From positions 1-22,408 of the forward strand of contig JADGIZ010000155.1 of the NCBI GenBank assembly GCA_027604665.1: a DNA stretch of 22,408 bases. The letters run 5' to 3'. The notes under the pieces were generated by a model that searched no databases, had not been told where the DNA came from, and saw nothing but the letters and a program-made list of their open reading frames with translations. This DNA is from Polyrhizophydium stewartii. Lineage: Eukaryota; Chytridiomycota; Chytridiomycetes; Rhizophydiales. Made by a program: the position numbers and the translations under genes. This document shows positions 1-8,077 of the stretch, piece by piece. Each line of letters opens with the position of its first letter. Positions within the stretch are counted from its first letter, which is position 1.

Positions 1-390
1 GTCGTTCAAGGTGCCCGAGGCCGTGAGCAGCTGAAAGTAGTTGCCGCAGTCCGGGTTGGCCACCCGCCCGATGCTGCTGAGTGTTTTGACCAAGGTGCAG
101 TCTGTGCACGTCCCCGTGTTGCACCTGTACCGGGCGACGGACGTTGGGCTGGGTGCGTCTGCCTCGAAATACAGCGAGTCCGTCGCATTGTCGCTGTCGA
201 TGATGCAGCGAGGCGGCGACCCTGCCACGCTGAAGGGCACCAGGATGTTGAAGCTGAGGTCGGACGGCGAGAAGGACGGCGGCGGGGTGCCCTGGCAGAA
301 AGGCACCGTCACGACCTGTATCCACTGCGCGCTGGCGGCGGGTGCGAGCGTGGCGAGTGCGAGGGCGGCAGCCGCACGGGTGGCCAACAT
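1..390 (-). CDS. Secreted/type I membrane protein, copy 1 of tandem family (5' exon only, cut by window edge)
   Basis: First exon of a minus-strand gene that leaves the window on the left; 130 codons are visible from the ATG at 390. Residues 1-21 form a signal peptide (hydrophobic Ala/Leu core ending ASA-QW), so the product should enter the secretory pathway. The rest is an extracellular segment with six Cys. It aligns along its whole length with the first exon of the complete paralogue at 956-2663: same signal-peptide end (APAASAQW), a shared VAG-PxC-I segment, and a shared PDCG-Y-QLLT segment before the splice site. In the paralogue the exon ends a few codons after that segment, so here the donor probably lies just beyond base 1. 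I do not recognise the ectodomain family and assign no function. The family similarity is seen directly; the membrane anchor is inferred from the paralogue. Confidence 0.75.
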   Translation of the reverse strand, partial: MLATRAAAALALATLAPAASAQWIQVVTVPFCQGTPPPSFSPSDLSFNILVPFSVAGSPPRCIIDSDNATDSLYFEADAPSPTSVARYRCNTGTCTDCTLVKTLSSIGRVANPDCGNYFQLLTASGTLND

Positions 391-493
391 CGAGGCTGTG
401 TCGCTTGGTGGGGGAAAGCGACCAAATGCCGCGGTGCCGCCGCATGAGCGGATCCATGCCATGGCCACCGGAGTGACGTGCGACGGGCAGGCG

Positions 494-817
494 GGGCTGG
501 CTGGACGCAATCGTGCTGGCGGCTGGACTCATCTGTGTGCAGACAGCCGCACACCAACCACGCTGGTGCACCAGCCGATCCATCCGTGCCCCGACCGACT
601 TCGCATCTCACAGCTCGCATGCCGCTGTTGCTGCTGCGGCTCGCAATTCAGTGGCGACAGAGCCAGGAGATGACCAGCGCACACGACGCTCATGATTCCG
701 AAGCACGTTTATCTCAAATGGGTGTTGGAAAGCAGTCGGCGGCTGCGCTGAGCCGCCGAACTGGTGTGCTGCGGAGCGCTGAGCAAGATGGCTCGAATGG
801 AAGTGGAGCGACAAGAG
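494..817. repeat. Duplicated intergenic block, copy A (matches 2751-3073)
   Basis: The 391-955 gap between copies 1 and 2 of the membrane-protein family holds about 324 bp that match 2751-3073 nearly base for base, with scattered substitutions and a short diverged stretch near 540-575. Both copies begin at GGCTGGACGCAATCGTGCTG (one mismatch just before it) and end at GGAGCGACAAGAG. Each lies between the stop of one paralogue and the ATG of the next, so the block travelled with the gene during tandem duplication. It contains GAGATAAACGTG (minus strand), which could be a polyadenylation-type or GATA-type element. The block is visible; its function is unknown. I see no gene in the gap. Confidence 0.8.
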
Positions 818-837
818 TGAGTGAGTGAGTGAGTGAG
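815..837. repeat. GAGT tetranucleotide microsatellite
   Basis: Five perfect GAGT units followed by GAG. It lies at the end of the duplicated intergenic block and downstream of the stop codon at 956 on the minus strand. The matching position in the other copy (about 3073) has only GAGAGAGG, so the array expanded after the duplication. Confidence 0.9.
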
Positions 838-955
838 AGGCGACAAAAGGAATGATATGAGATGCGCTGGTGTCCGCCATCGGAGCCAGAATTGCTTCGC
901 GCAGCATGCACCTGCGACGCCAGCCATCTATCCCGCCACTGGCCAGTGCACTCGC

Positions 956-2663
956 TCAGGATCGGCGCGGCTCCATGATCGGGAAGTCCTGGTCGGCAGG
1001 GCGTGCCTCGACAATGGGGAACATCTGGTCGCCGGCGTGAGCATCGGCGCCGGTGTCGTAGTGCTGCGATCCATTCTGCGAGCTCCTGGTCGGGTGGTGC
1101 GACGCGACAATGGTCGACTGCGCGCCAGAGGTGGAGCTGGGGCCGGACGTGAACCCTGGCTGCAGGCTTGTGTGGCCGCCTTGGCTCGCATAGTCACTCG
1201 GAGCCACCGACGGCGGGGCGCCATGGTACATCTGCTTGGGCTGCTCAAAGCCAGGCTGGTATGGACCCGCAGGCGACGTGGCGGGGTTGTGCTGCGGCGT
1301 CTGGAATTGAGTGGCGGTTGGTTGCTGAGTGGGCAGCGGAACGGAAGCCGACTTTGCGCTGCCGCCGCTGTTGCGCCTGCGGAGCATCACGACGGCGCCA
1401 ATGACGCCGCCAATCACGACAACAGCGCCGACGACAATGCCGATGATCATGCCCATGTTGGTGCCCGATCCAGACGAGCCACCGACGTTGTTGGTGTTGG
1501 TGGTGTTGCCCGACTGCTGGCCGCTCGTGCCAGATCCGAGGCTTGCCGGGTTGAAGTCGCTCGCCGCGGGCTTGTTGTATCGGCTCGACGACTTGAGCGG
1601 CGTGGCGGTGCTGTAGTATCCATCGAGGTCAGTGTCCGAGTGGCATGTCTTCTGGCTGGGCGGCGCCGGCTTGTAAGCCCAAAGCGCCTGCTGGCAGCCG
1701 GTCTGGCAGTCCGAGGCCGTGCAGGCATAGGTGTTGATCCTGTCGCTGGTCGGGTCAAAGACGGACTTGAGCCACGAGGTCGGCGTCGCTTGCGTGCACT
1801 CTGCGAGGCCCAGGGAGAGTCAGCCGTCTTGCGCGCTGCACACAGCACACTCGGCGGCAACGAGGTTGAGACATGAACGCACCTTCAAAGATGTATTCGA
1901 TGTTGGCGTACTGGACCGCGCCGCCGCACGATTTGGCGCTGTTCGCCACACTCTTGACGACGGTGAAGTAGGATGTGGCCAGTGGACCGCCGCCGTACTT
2001 GACCGAAAGGTTGGGCAGTCTTTGGGTGAGGCGAGGCGGATGGCGACGCAAAATTTGATCGTGGCGTGAGCCCACAGCCCAGGTGAGAGGGCACAGAGGC
2101 GGCAGACCGGTCGACCGCAGCGCCTCAGGGTCCCGACAGCGACAGCGACAGCGAGCTCGCCAGAGAGCGTCGCACCGGGCAGTGCTGCACTGCGCCGGCG
2201 AGCGCACCAGCAACTGCGGTCGCAGGCTGCGACGCGCAGAGGCGGACGGGAGACAGAGAGGCGGGGCGGTGGGCACAGCTCACCCGTCATTCACGTCATT
2301 TGAATTGGTTAGGAGCTGCGCGTAGGTTCCGCAGTCCGGCGAGGTGGTGCCGGCAATGTTTGGGATGGTAGACGTGACCTTGCAAGAGGTGCAGTTCTTT
2401 GTCGAGCAGTCGTACTGCGTCACGGTGTTCTTGTTGGCGGAGAGCTCATAGTAGAACGAGCTGGCACCTTCGAGGATGCACTTGGGCGTGGTGCCGGCGA
2501 CGTTGACAGGGGCGATGGCATCGTAGGTGAGGTCGGTCGCCACGAAGGTCGACGCCGTGGTGTTGCGGCAGAGCGAGACGGAGACGAGCTGCACCCACTG
2601 CGCGCTCGCGGCGGGTGCGAGCGCGGCGACGGCGACGACGGCAGCCACGGCGGCGGGCAACAT
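956..2663 (-). CDS. Type I membrane protein, copy 2 of tandem family (complete, 3 exons)
   Basis: Modelled as complement(join(956..1800,1883..2019,2284..2663)), 453 aa. Introns are 82 and 264 nt, with donors GTGCGT and GTGAGC; the shorter one carries a GGCTGAC branch-like site. Order of parts: signal peptide (residues 1-21, ending ASA-QW); a Cys-rich ectodomain of about 250 residues with N-glycosylation-type NTT/NCT sites; a Ser/Gly/Asn/Thr-rich stalk; one membrane helix (MGMIIGIVVGAVVVIGGVIG, then AVVML); an RRRN stop-transfer signal; and a Pro/Gln/Ser-rich cytoplasmic tail of about 140 residues. The tail ends with a doubled motif, DQMFPIVE then DQDFPIMEPRRS. The start is the first ATG before the signal peptide. 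The architecture suggests a cell-surface receptor or adhesion-type protein, but I do not recognise the family. It is flanked by one paralogue on each side. Confidence 0.85.
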
Positions 2664-2718
2664 TGAGGCTGTGCGGAGGAAAGTGATTTTTGGGCAGCCA
2701 CATCCGCATTAAAGACGC

Positions 2719-2742
2719 TGGCGCTTAGGCTACTAAGCGCCA
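2719..2742. repeat. Perfect 9-bp inverted repeat (hairpin or dyad) upstream of copy 2
   Basis: TGGCGCTTA, a six-base spacer GGCTAC, then TAAGCGCCA: a perfect dyad 56-79 bp upstream of the ATG at 2663. It sits outside the duplicated intergenic block and I see no counterpart upstream of copy 1. It could be a binding site for a dimeric regulator or a chance palindrome in GC-rich DNA. Confidence 0.5.
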
Positions 2743-2750
2743 AGCAGAGG

Positions 2751-3073
2751 GGGTTGGCTGGACGCAATCGTGCTGGCGGCTGGAGTCGTCTGTGTGCTGA
2801 AAGCTTCGCAACAGCTGCATCTGCGCACCGACTGATGCATCCGTGTCCCGACAGACTTCGCATCTCGCAGCTCGCATGCCGCTGTTGCTGCTGCGGCTCG
2901 CAATCCAGTGGCGACAGAGCCAGGAGACGACCAGCTCACACGAAGCACACGGATCCGAGGCACGTTTATCTCAAATAGGTGTTGGAAGGCAGTCGGCGGC
3001 TTCGCTGAGACGCCGAGCTGGTGTGCTGCGAAACACTGAACAAGACGGTTCGAATCGAAGTGGAGCGACAAGA
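2751..3073. repeat. Duplicated intergenic block, copy B (matches 494-817)
   Basis: Second copy of the intergenic block, inside the 2664-3118 gap between the 3' half-gene at 3119-3724 and the start of copy 2. The best-conserved stretches are the CTCGCATGCCGCTGTTGCTG region, the GGCGACAGAGCCAGGAGA region and the CACGTTTATCTCAAAT region. No coding gene is evident in the gap. Its position repeats that of copy A exactly: downstream of one paralogue and upstream of the next. Confidence 0.8.
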
Positions 3074-3118
3074 GAGAGGCGACAATGATGATGGCACGAG
3101 ATTTGTCCGCGCACTTGC

Positions 3119-3724
3119 TTAGGATCGACGTGGCTCCATGATCGGGAAGTCCTGCTCGGCAGCATGCGGCTCGACAATCGGGAATATCTGTTCGCTCGGG
3201 TGAGCATCTGCACCAGCGACATGGTGCTGCTGCGATGCGTCTCGCATGTTCCTGGCCGAGGAGCGCGACGCAACGATCGCAGCCTGCGCGCCAGAGATCG
3301 AACCTGAGCTTGCTGTGAGCGCCAGATGCACGGTTGTGGGGTCCGAGCTGCTTAGGTTGTCGATCGACGCGAACGAGCCCGATCCGCCGTAGTGCGCCAT
3401 ATGCTTTGGTTGCTCAAAGCCTGACTGGTGCGACTGGAGGCGATCAGTCATCGGCTGATGCGTGGGCAGAGAGACTGGAACCGACTTTGCGCTGCCTCCG
3501 CTGTTGCGCCTGCGGAGCATCACGACGGCACCAATGATGCCGCCAATCACAACAACAGCGCCGACGACAATGCCGATGATCATGCCCATGTTGGTGCCCG
3601 ATCCAGACGAGCCGCCGTTGTTGGTGTTGGTGGTGGTTCTGCCCGACTGCTGGCCGCCGGATCCCAGGGTCAATGGGTTGAAGTCGCCCTCAGGGCTGCG
3701 GCTGTTTTTCCGCGCTGGCTTCCA
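3119..3724 (-). pseudogene. Type I membrane protein, copy 3: 3' half only, 5' part missing
   Basis: About 200 uninterrupted codons match the last exon of copy 2: the stalk (DFNPLTLGSG, GGQQSG, Thr/Asn and Gly/Ser runs), a nearly identical membrane helix (MGMIIGIVVGAVVVIGGIIG), the RRRNSGGSAKS stop-transfer region, FEQPKHM, and a tail ending in EQIFPIVE then EQDFPIMEPRRS and a stop. The signal peptide, the Cys-rich ectodomain and about 60 residues of the last exon are absent. Similarity stops near 3724, where the antisense of the plus-strand DUF4246 gene begins; the minus frame stays open further only as a shadow of that gene. No upstream exon with a signal peptide is visible. It is most likely a truncated relic. 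That the tail frame is still intact suggests a recent break, or a retained fragment with an unseen start. Confidence 0.7.
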
Positions 3725-3754
3725 AGCAACGTTTTGCCGCACTCGGACACTGCC

Positions 3755-5410
3755 ATGGGCAACCCAGACCTCGCCGACGTGCTCTCCATCTTCCGCAACC
3801 CAGGCCAGCCGGGCTACTTCAGGTCGCTCGAGCCGTTCCCAAAGGTGGAGCTTCAGGCGCTGCACCTGGCGGCCGCGATTCTCAACAAGTACGAATGGTG
3901 GACAAAGGTCAATGACGCCGACACGGCCGCGACGTGGGAGGCCGAGGCGCTCGCGCAGGGTGCGCCGGCGCAGACGGTGCGCTACGTGCTGGCCAAGGTG
4001 CGGCACCTGGCCGCCAACGCCGTGCGCACGACCGCCCACGGCGCCACGAGCACGCCCGGCCCCGTGCTCCTGACCGTCGTCTCGCCCGACGCCGTGCCAG
4101 CGGACCTGCGAGACCGCCTGCGCCAGCAGGTGGCGCCGCTCGAGGACGTCCCCGACCTGCACAAGGACTGGCACCCGGGCTCCGACAAGCAGGTCCTCGA
4201 CCTCGTCCACCCGTCGCTGTTCTGCCTCTACTACAACGAGACGCTGCTCAAGCTGACGCAGAGCAGCACGCTCGTGCGCGCGCAGCCGCCGTGGGAGCAC
4301 TTTATCGGCGCAGGCCACCAGCCCGCGAGGGTGCCTCGCCGTGGCATCACCGGCCCCGCCGTGCTGCTCTCGCGCAAGTTCCAGTGGCTGCCGTCTGAGA
4401 TCCGTGTGGACCAGAACGGCCGGCCCGAGATTGCGTCGTACATCAACAACTTGCATCCGCACCACTACAGGGATCTGTATGCGACCCTGGCGGACGTGCT
4501 CGAGCGCTTCATCCCGCTATTCGAGCGCCAGCTCGCCATGCTGCGCACGGCGCCTGGTCCCGTCGTCGAAGTCGACATGTACGACCTGTACCTTGGCGAA
4601 GACTATCAGCCAGGCGATGACGAGGAGGACGAGGATGCGGCATTCGAGGCGTGGCAGGCGGCAAGGCCAATCCGCGAGATCAGCATGCCAGACACGTACA
4701 CGCCGCCACCGCCGGCGCCGGGTACCGGCGTCTCGTTCGCCGGCCGCCGCCTGCAGGTCATATTCAAGCTCGCCAACATCCACCTGACGCCCGAGAAGCC
4801 GCGGTACAATGGCGGCAGCTGGCACATTGAAGGGACGGCCAACGAAGCCATCGTTGCGACGGGCATCTACTACTATGACGTCGAGAACATTGCCGACGAC
4901 GGCCGCGTCAACCTCGACTTCCGCACGGCGATTGACTCGCCAGAATACGACCAAGGCGACAGCCGCGGCGTCGAGCACGTGTACGGCCTCGGCGAAGACG
5001 ACCCGCTCAACCAGATGCTGGGCTCGATTGCCACGCGCCAGGACATGGCCGTTGTGTTTCCAAACATCTTCCAGCACCACGTTGCGCCGTTTGAGCTCGC
5101 GGACAAGACTCGCCCGGGCCACCGCAAGATCTTGGCCATGTTCCTGGTCGATCCCTCCAAGACCATTGTGTCGACAGCCGCCGTGCCGCCACAGCAGATC
5201 GGCTGGTACACGGACGCGCTCGCCAGCTCAGGCTGCCTGCCGGGCCTTCCCAATGAGGTGATCCGCTGCATCGCGCGGTACGTTGGCGGCCTCAAGACGT
5301 TCACCCAGGCCCGCGCCAAGCGCGAGGAGCTCATGGCCGAACGTCGCATGGTTGTCAATGCCGCCGACGACGAGCTGTTTCGCGAGCCGTTCTCGCTCTG
5401 CGAGCACTGA
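3755..5410 (+). CDS. DUF4246 family protein, predicted Fe(II)/2-oxoglutarate-type oxygenase fold
   Basis: Single-exon gene, 551 aa. Family signatures run in order: a YEWWTKVND segment near residue 50; DWHPGSDKQVLDLVHPSL; KFQWLPSEI and SYINNLHPHHYRDLY; an acidic stretch; RLQVIFKLANIHLTPEKPRY; GGSWHIEGTANE; ATGIYYYD; LGSIATRQDMAVVFPNIFQH; and PGHRKILAMFLVDP. H357 and E359, H441 or H442, and R457 fit an iron- and 2-oxoglutarate-binding arrangement. That reading is from the family's presumed fold; the substrate is unknown. I chose the ATG at 3755 because the family N-terminus begins close to it. An in-frame ATG at 3458 would translate antisense of the neighbouring membrane-protein fragment and was not used. 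The family is common in fungi. The stop is followed by AATAAA after 25 nt. Confidence 0.88.
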   Translation: MGNPDLADVLSIFRNPGQPGYFRSLEPFPKVELQALHLAAAILNKYEWWTKVNDADTAATWEAEALAQGAPAQTVRYVLAKVRHLAANAVRTTAHGATSTPGPVLLTVVSPDAVPADLRDRLRQQVAPLEDVPDLHKDWHPGSDKQVLDLVHPSLFCLYYNETLLKLTQSSTLVRAQPPWEHFIGAGHQPARVPRRGITGPAVLLSRKFQWLPSEIRVDQNGRPEIASYINNLHPHHYRDLYATLADVLERFIPLFERQLAMLRTAPGPVVEVDMYDLYLGEDYQPGDDEEDEDAAFEAWQAARPIREISMPDTYTPPPPAPGTGVSFAGRRLQVIFKLANIHLTPEKPRYNGGSWHIEGTANEAIVATGIYYYDVENIADDGRVNLDFRTAIDSPEYDQGDSRGVEHVYGLGEDDPLNQMLGSIATRQDMAVVFPNIFQHHVAPFELADKTRPGHRKILAMFLVDPSKTIVSTAAVPPQQIGWYTDALASSGCLPGLPNEVIRCIARYVGGLKTFTQARAKREELMAERRMVVNAADDELFREPFSLCEH

Positions 5411-5435
5411 CGCCTCGACATGGCCCATCATGCCC

Positions 5436-5441
5436 AATAAA
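5436..5441 (+). terminator. Polyadenylation signal AATAAA for the DUF4246 gene
   Basis: Canonical AATAAA hexamer 25 nt after the TGA stop of the DUF4246 gene, which implies a very short 3' UTR. Confidence 0.6.
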
Positions 5442-5480
5442 TGCTTATCCAGCACGTGGCTTGCGCCAGATGGAGCTGAC

Positions 5481-5570
5481 GCGGCTTGCGGATCTGTCCC
5501 ACCCCGCCATTACTCCCGCGACGGATACTGCTGCTCGCAGTACGGCGAGTGCGGCAAGGCGGTTGTGTGA
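5481..5570 (+). pseudogene. Relic of a hevein-like chitin-binding domain (CBM18)
   Basis: The plus frame reads AACG, then SVPPRHYSRDGY, then CCSQYGECGKAVV and a stop. The hevein fold has Cys-x8-Cys-x4-CysCys-x5-Cys. Here the first Cys, the CysCys pair and the following Cys have exactly that spacing (13 residues between the first Cys and the pair; CCSQYGECG matches the family core), but the second Cys position is Ser and the frame ends before the last Cys. No start codon or clear splice acceptor leads into it, so it is best read as a decayed domain of a chitin-binding protein. Such proteins are numerous in chytrid genomes. The remaining bases to 5813 hold no gene I can support. Confidence 0.5.
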
Positions 5571-5813
5571 CGAGGGTTTGTGCAGGTCGGTGTATTCATC
5601 AGCGCTTGCGCATGGGCGGCCGCCGCATGAGCTGAACCATCATGTCACCATCGTGCTAAACAAAGTTCTAATCGCATCGATCAGTAATCGGCCTCAGGCG
5701 CCCGATCAACACACAGAAGCTCACCATTCCCAAATTTAAAAACTGTGACTGGTGCTGATTCCCACCTGCGGTTTCCTTGCAGTTGCAAAGGAGTGTGCAG
5801 CAGTGGCTGCACA

Positions 5814-7969
5814 TCATGCTTGAGCATGTTGTTGTTGTTGTTGTTGAGGCCGCAAGTACGACGGGTCGTCTTCCCTGACCACCGGGTTGTCATCCTTGTC
5901 TTTCAGAGGCTGGCGCAAGTAGAACATGACACGCAAGTGCATGTTGATGCGCGCGTTCTTGTCGCGGCACCAGATGGTGTCGCAATGGTCGCAGTTGCGG
6001 ACGCCCCAGGGCATGAGCAGGTTCTTGGCGTGGTAGTTCTTGGCGACCATGCGATCGGCGCCTTTGAGCTGCGGCATGACTGACACAGGCGGCAGCCGAG
6101 ACAGCTTGCGGTCGCCAGGGCGAGGTGGCTGCTACTTGCAGTTTGTCTGCTGGCGGGCCGCGTTGGCACCGCCGCCGGGAGCGTGAGGAGCAGCAAGTGT
6201 CAGTTACATGGATGGCGCGAGAGGGCGATGCGACACCGACCGTTGGATGCATTGCCATCCATGGGTGCGGGTGCAGAGGCAGCAGTGGCGGCTTGGGCGG
6301 CATCTGCATGTGCGCCGAGTGCGTCAGCACGAGACGCAGCAGAGGCAATGCGATGCGAGGACATCACCTTGTGCGGCAGCCTGCAAGGCAGCAGTGAGAG
6401 CCGCCTCCAGGCGAGCTGCGACTTGGGATGTGGCCTCGCTCCGGGCGAACTTGATGGCCATGTCCGCCTCGTCCTGCGTGATCGGCAGGAGCCGCGGCAG
6501 GATACTGAGACGGACGACCTGCTGATTATCCGGCTTGATGCGCTTTTGGCGAGCTTGACCAGCGACTTGGCCTTGCGCTTGATCTGCCTGTCCTGCTTGC
6601 TCTGTGCCCGGGCCTTGAGCTCGTCCTCGGTCGGCGGCAGCTGCTTGTGCAGCACCGCTTGCTGCATCTCCTTGCCGCACTTGGAGCAACACTTGCTCGT
6701 CCTATGCTCCTTGACCCAGCTGACCGTCTTGCCCTGCACGTCAGCCAGAGTTGCGATGCAGACCAACAGCAAACAGAGCCAACGCACCTCACGAATCTTT
6801 GGAAGCAACTCGCGGATCTGATCGCTGCTCCTGGCTGCAAGAAGCGCTTGTTGCGTTACGCCCTCGATGAGTGTGCGCTGTGTCTGGCGGCGCTGTCGTT
6901 TCGACTGTGGTTGACTAGAGACGAGTCGGTGCAAGCAGGCGAGTGGGTGCAAGCAGGCAAGATGAGCAGCCGCAGTCAGCAATCTGCTTAACAGCCGCAT
7001 CAGCCATGTACACTCACTCAGTGTCTGAAGCCAAAACATCATCCCTGCTGCCCTTGTCCGGAGCAGCGCCCTGTTGCACTGCCTTGCCTTTCTTGCGCTT
7101 GTGCTTGGATGCGGCTGCAGGGGCTGCAGGCTGTTGGATCGGCAGAGTGGATGCTCTTCAGCCATGGCCGAGGCACAGACCAACCGCAAACAGGCCAACG
7201 CACCATATTCGCGGCAGATCCAGTCGCTGCAACTGCTGCGTTGGCACCGCCTGCTGCAACGTCGCCCTCGACCGCACAATCAACCTGCATGGCTGCAATG
7301 TCGTGCAGGTCGGCCGCCTGCAGCAAGCAGCAAGTAGGTGTGGCAGCAAATGAGCAACAGTCAGCAACAGCAGCAGCACAACAGACATCTCGACACACCG
7401 TGCAAGCGACAGGCACCAGCAGACAGATCGGCGCAACTCACAATCGTGCCAATGCCTGTGCGATTGGATGGCTCGTCGTGGATTCGGAGCCCGGCCGTCA
7501 TGTCGGGTCGCTGCGACAGGGTGGCTGCGCCGAGTGCAATGGTCTTGCAGCAGCCAGTCTTGGTCAGGTGCGTCTTGCAGGTTTTGAGCCACCTGTCGGA
7601 TTTGCGGCAGGTCTGCAGGGATGTTGCATGAGGTCGGATCAAGCGGTTGCGGGCCAGTGTCGCGAATGCAAATCAGAATCCCAGATCCCCCGTGGCCTTT
7701 GTGTGGCAGCCAGGTTTGGAGGAGCGGCAAGGGGCCGCGCAGATGTTGCAACACACCGTGCAGACAACAGCGTGGTCCGGGAAGTGCGTCTTGATGTGCG
7801 AGTCGATCTTTTTGTGCCCGGAAAACTCGGCGGAGCAGCCAATCCAGTTTCACTTGATGCGCTGCTGGCCCCTGCTCTTGCGGTTAATGTGTGTTTGGCG
7901 CATGTGGGCGTGCAGGGCGTCGGGCGAGGCAAAGGTAGCACCGCACGCGGCCCCCTCGACCCCCCCCAT
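5814..7969 (-). CDS. C2H2 zinc fingers joined to a TnpB/Fanzor-type zinc ribbon (multi-exon; two apparent lesions, possible pseudogene)
   Basis: Model: complement(join(5814..6079,about 6241..6303,6368..6733,6788..6914,7018..7130,7204..7317,7442..7612,7757..7969)). Phases fit; several introns carry GCTGAC. The first exon encodes CGATFASPDALHAHMRQTH, then a second finger (NWIGCSAEFSGHKKIDSHIK) whose first Cys codon is TGA at 7850-7852, and a third Cys-rich finger continues after an intron. Middle exons give a basic, nuclear-localisation-like linker (SKHKRKKGK, SKRQRRQTQR). Then comes VKEHRTSKCCSKCGKEM (about 6674-6694), the first half of an OrfB-type zinc ribbon, a charged insert, and VRNCDHCDTIWCRDKNARIN (about 5950-5995), the second half with the RD-NA motif of RuvC III, followed by polyQ. 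RuvC I and II motifs were not found. The frame shifts at a four-A run (6544-6547). The last-but-one exon boundary is uncertain. It may be two genes. Confidence 0.5.
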
Positions 7970-8036
7970 GTAGTATGGTCGATTTCCGATTACTAATGTC
8001 CCACTGACACAACCCCTCAAATTTCATTCCTGCTCC

Positions 8037-8042
8037 TTTATC
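8037..8042 (-). terminator. Probable polyadenylation hexamer GATAAA for the ARL6IP4-like gene
   Basis: GATAAA on the minus strand, about 36 nt after the TAA at 8078. This is similar in position to AATAAA behind the DUF4246 gene and CATAAA behind the gene at 9087-10135. A variant signal; inferred from position only. Confidence 0.4.
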
Positions 8043-8077
8043 CTTCGGCCAATGAGCACCACTCTCTTCCGCCAAGG

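Noticed and set aside
833..1876. 347-codon plus-strand open frame
   Set aside because: Antisense of the membrane-protein gene; a similar antisense frame recurs opposite copy 3 (His/Asp/Asn-rich), as expected from the shared sequence on the real strand.
3458..3754. Upstream in-frame extension of the DUF4246 protein to an ATG at 3458
   Set aside because: The added segment is antisense of the paralogous membrane-protein tail and helix and has no DUF4246 similarity.
5571..5813. Short plus-strand frame after the CBM18 relic
   Set aside because: No domain, signal peptide, splice signals or composition to support coding.
7390..7416. Cys-rich reading (VACTVCRDVCC) as another zinc-finger exon
   Set aside because: It lies inside a well-formed intron (GTGAGT donor at 7441, GCTGAC branch, TTGCTGCAG acceptor) and runs into low-complexity TGC/GCT repeats.
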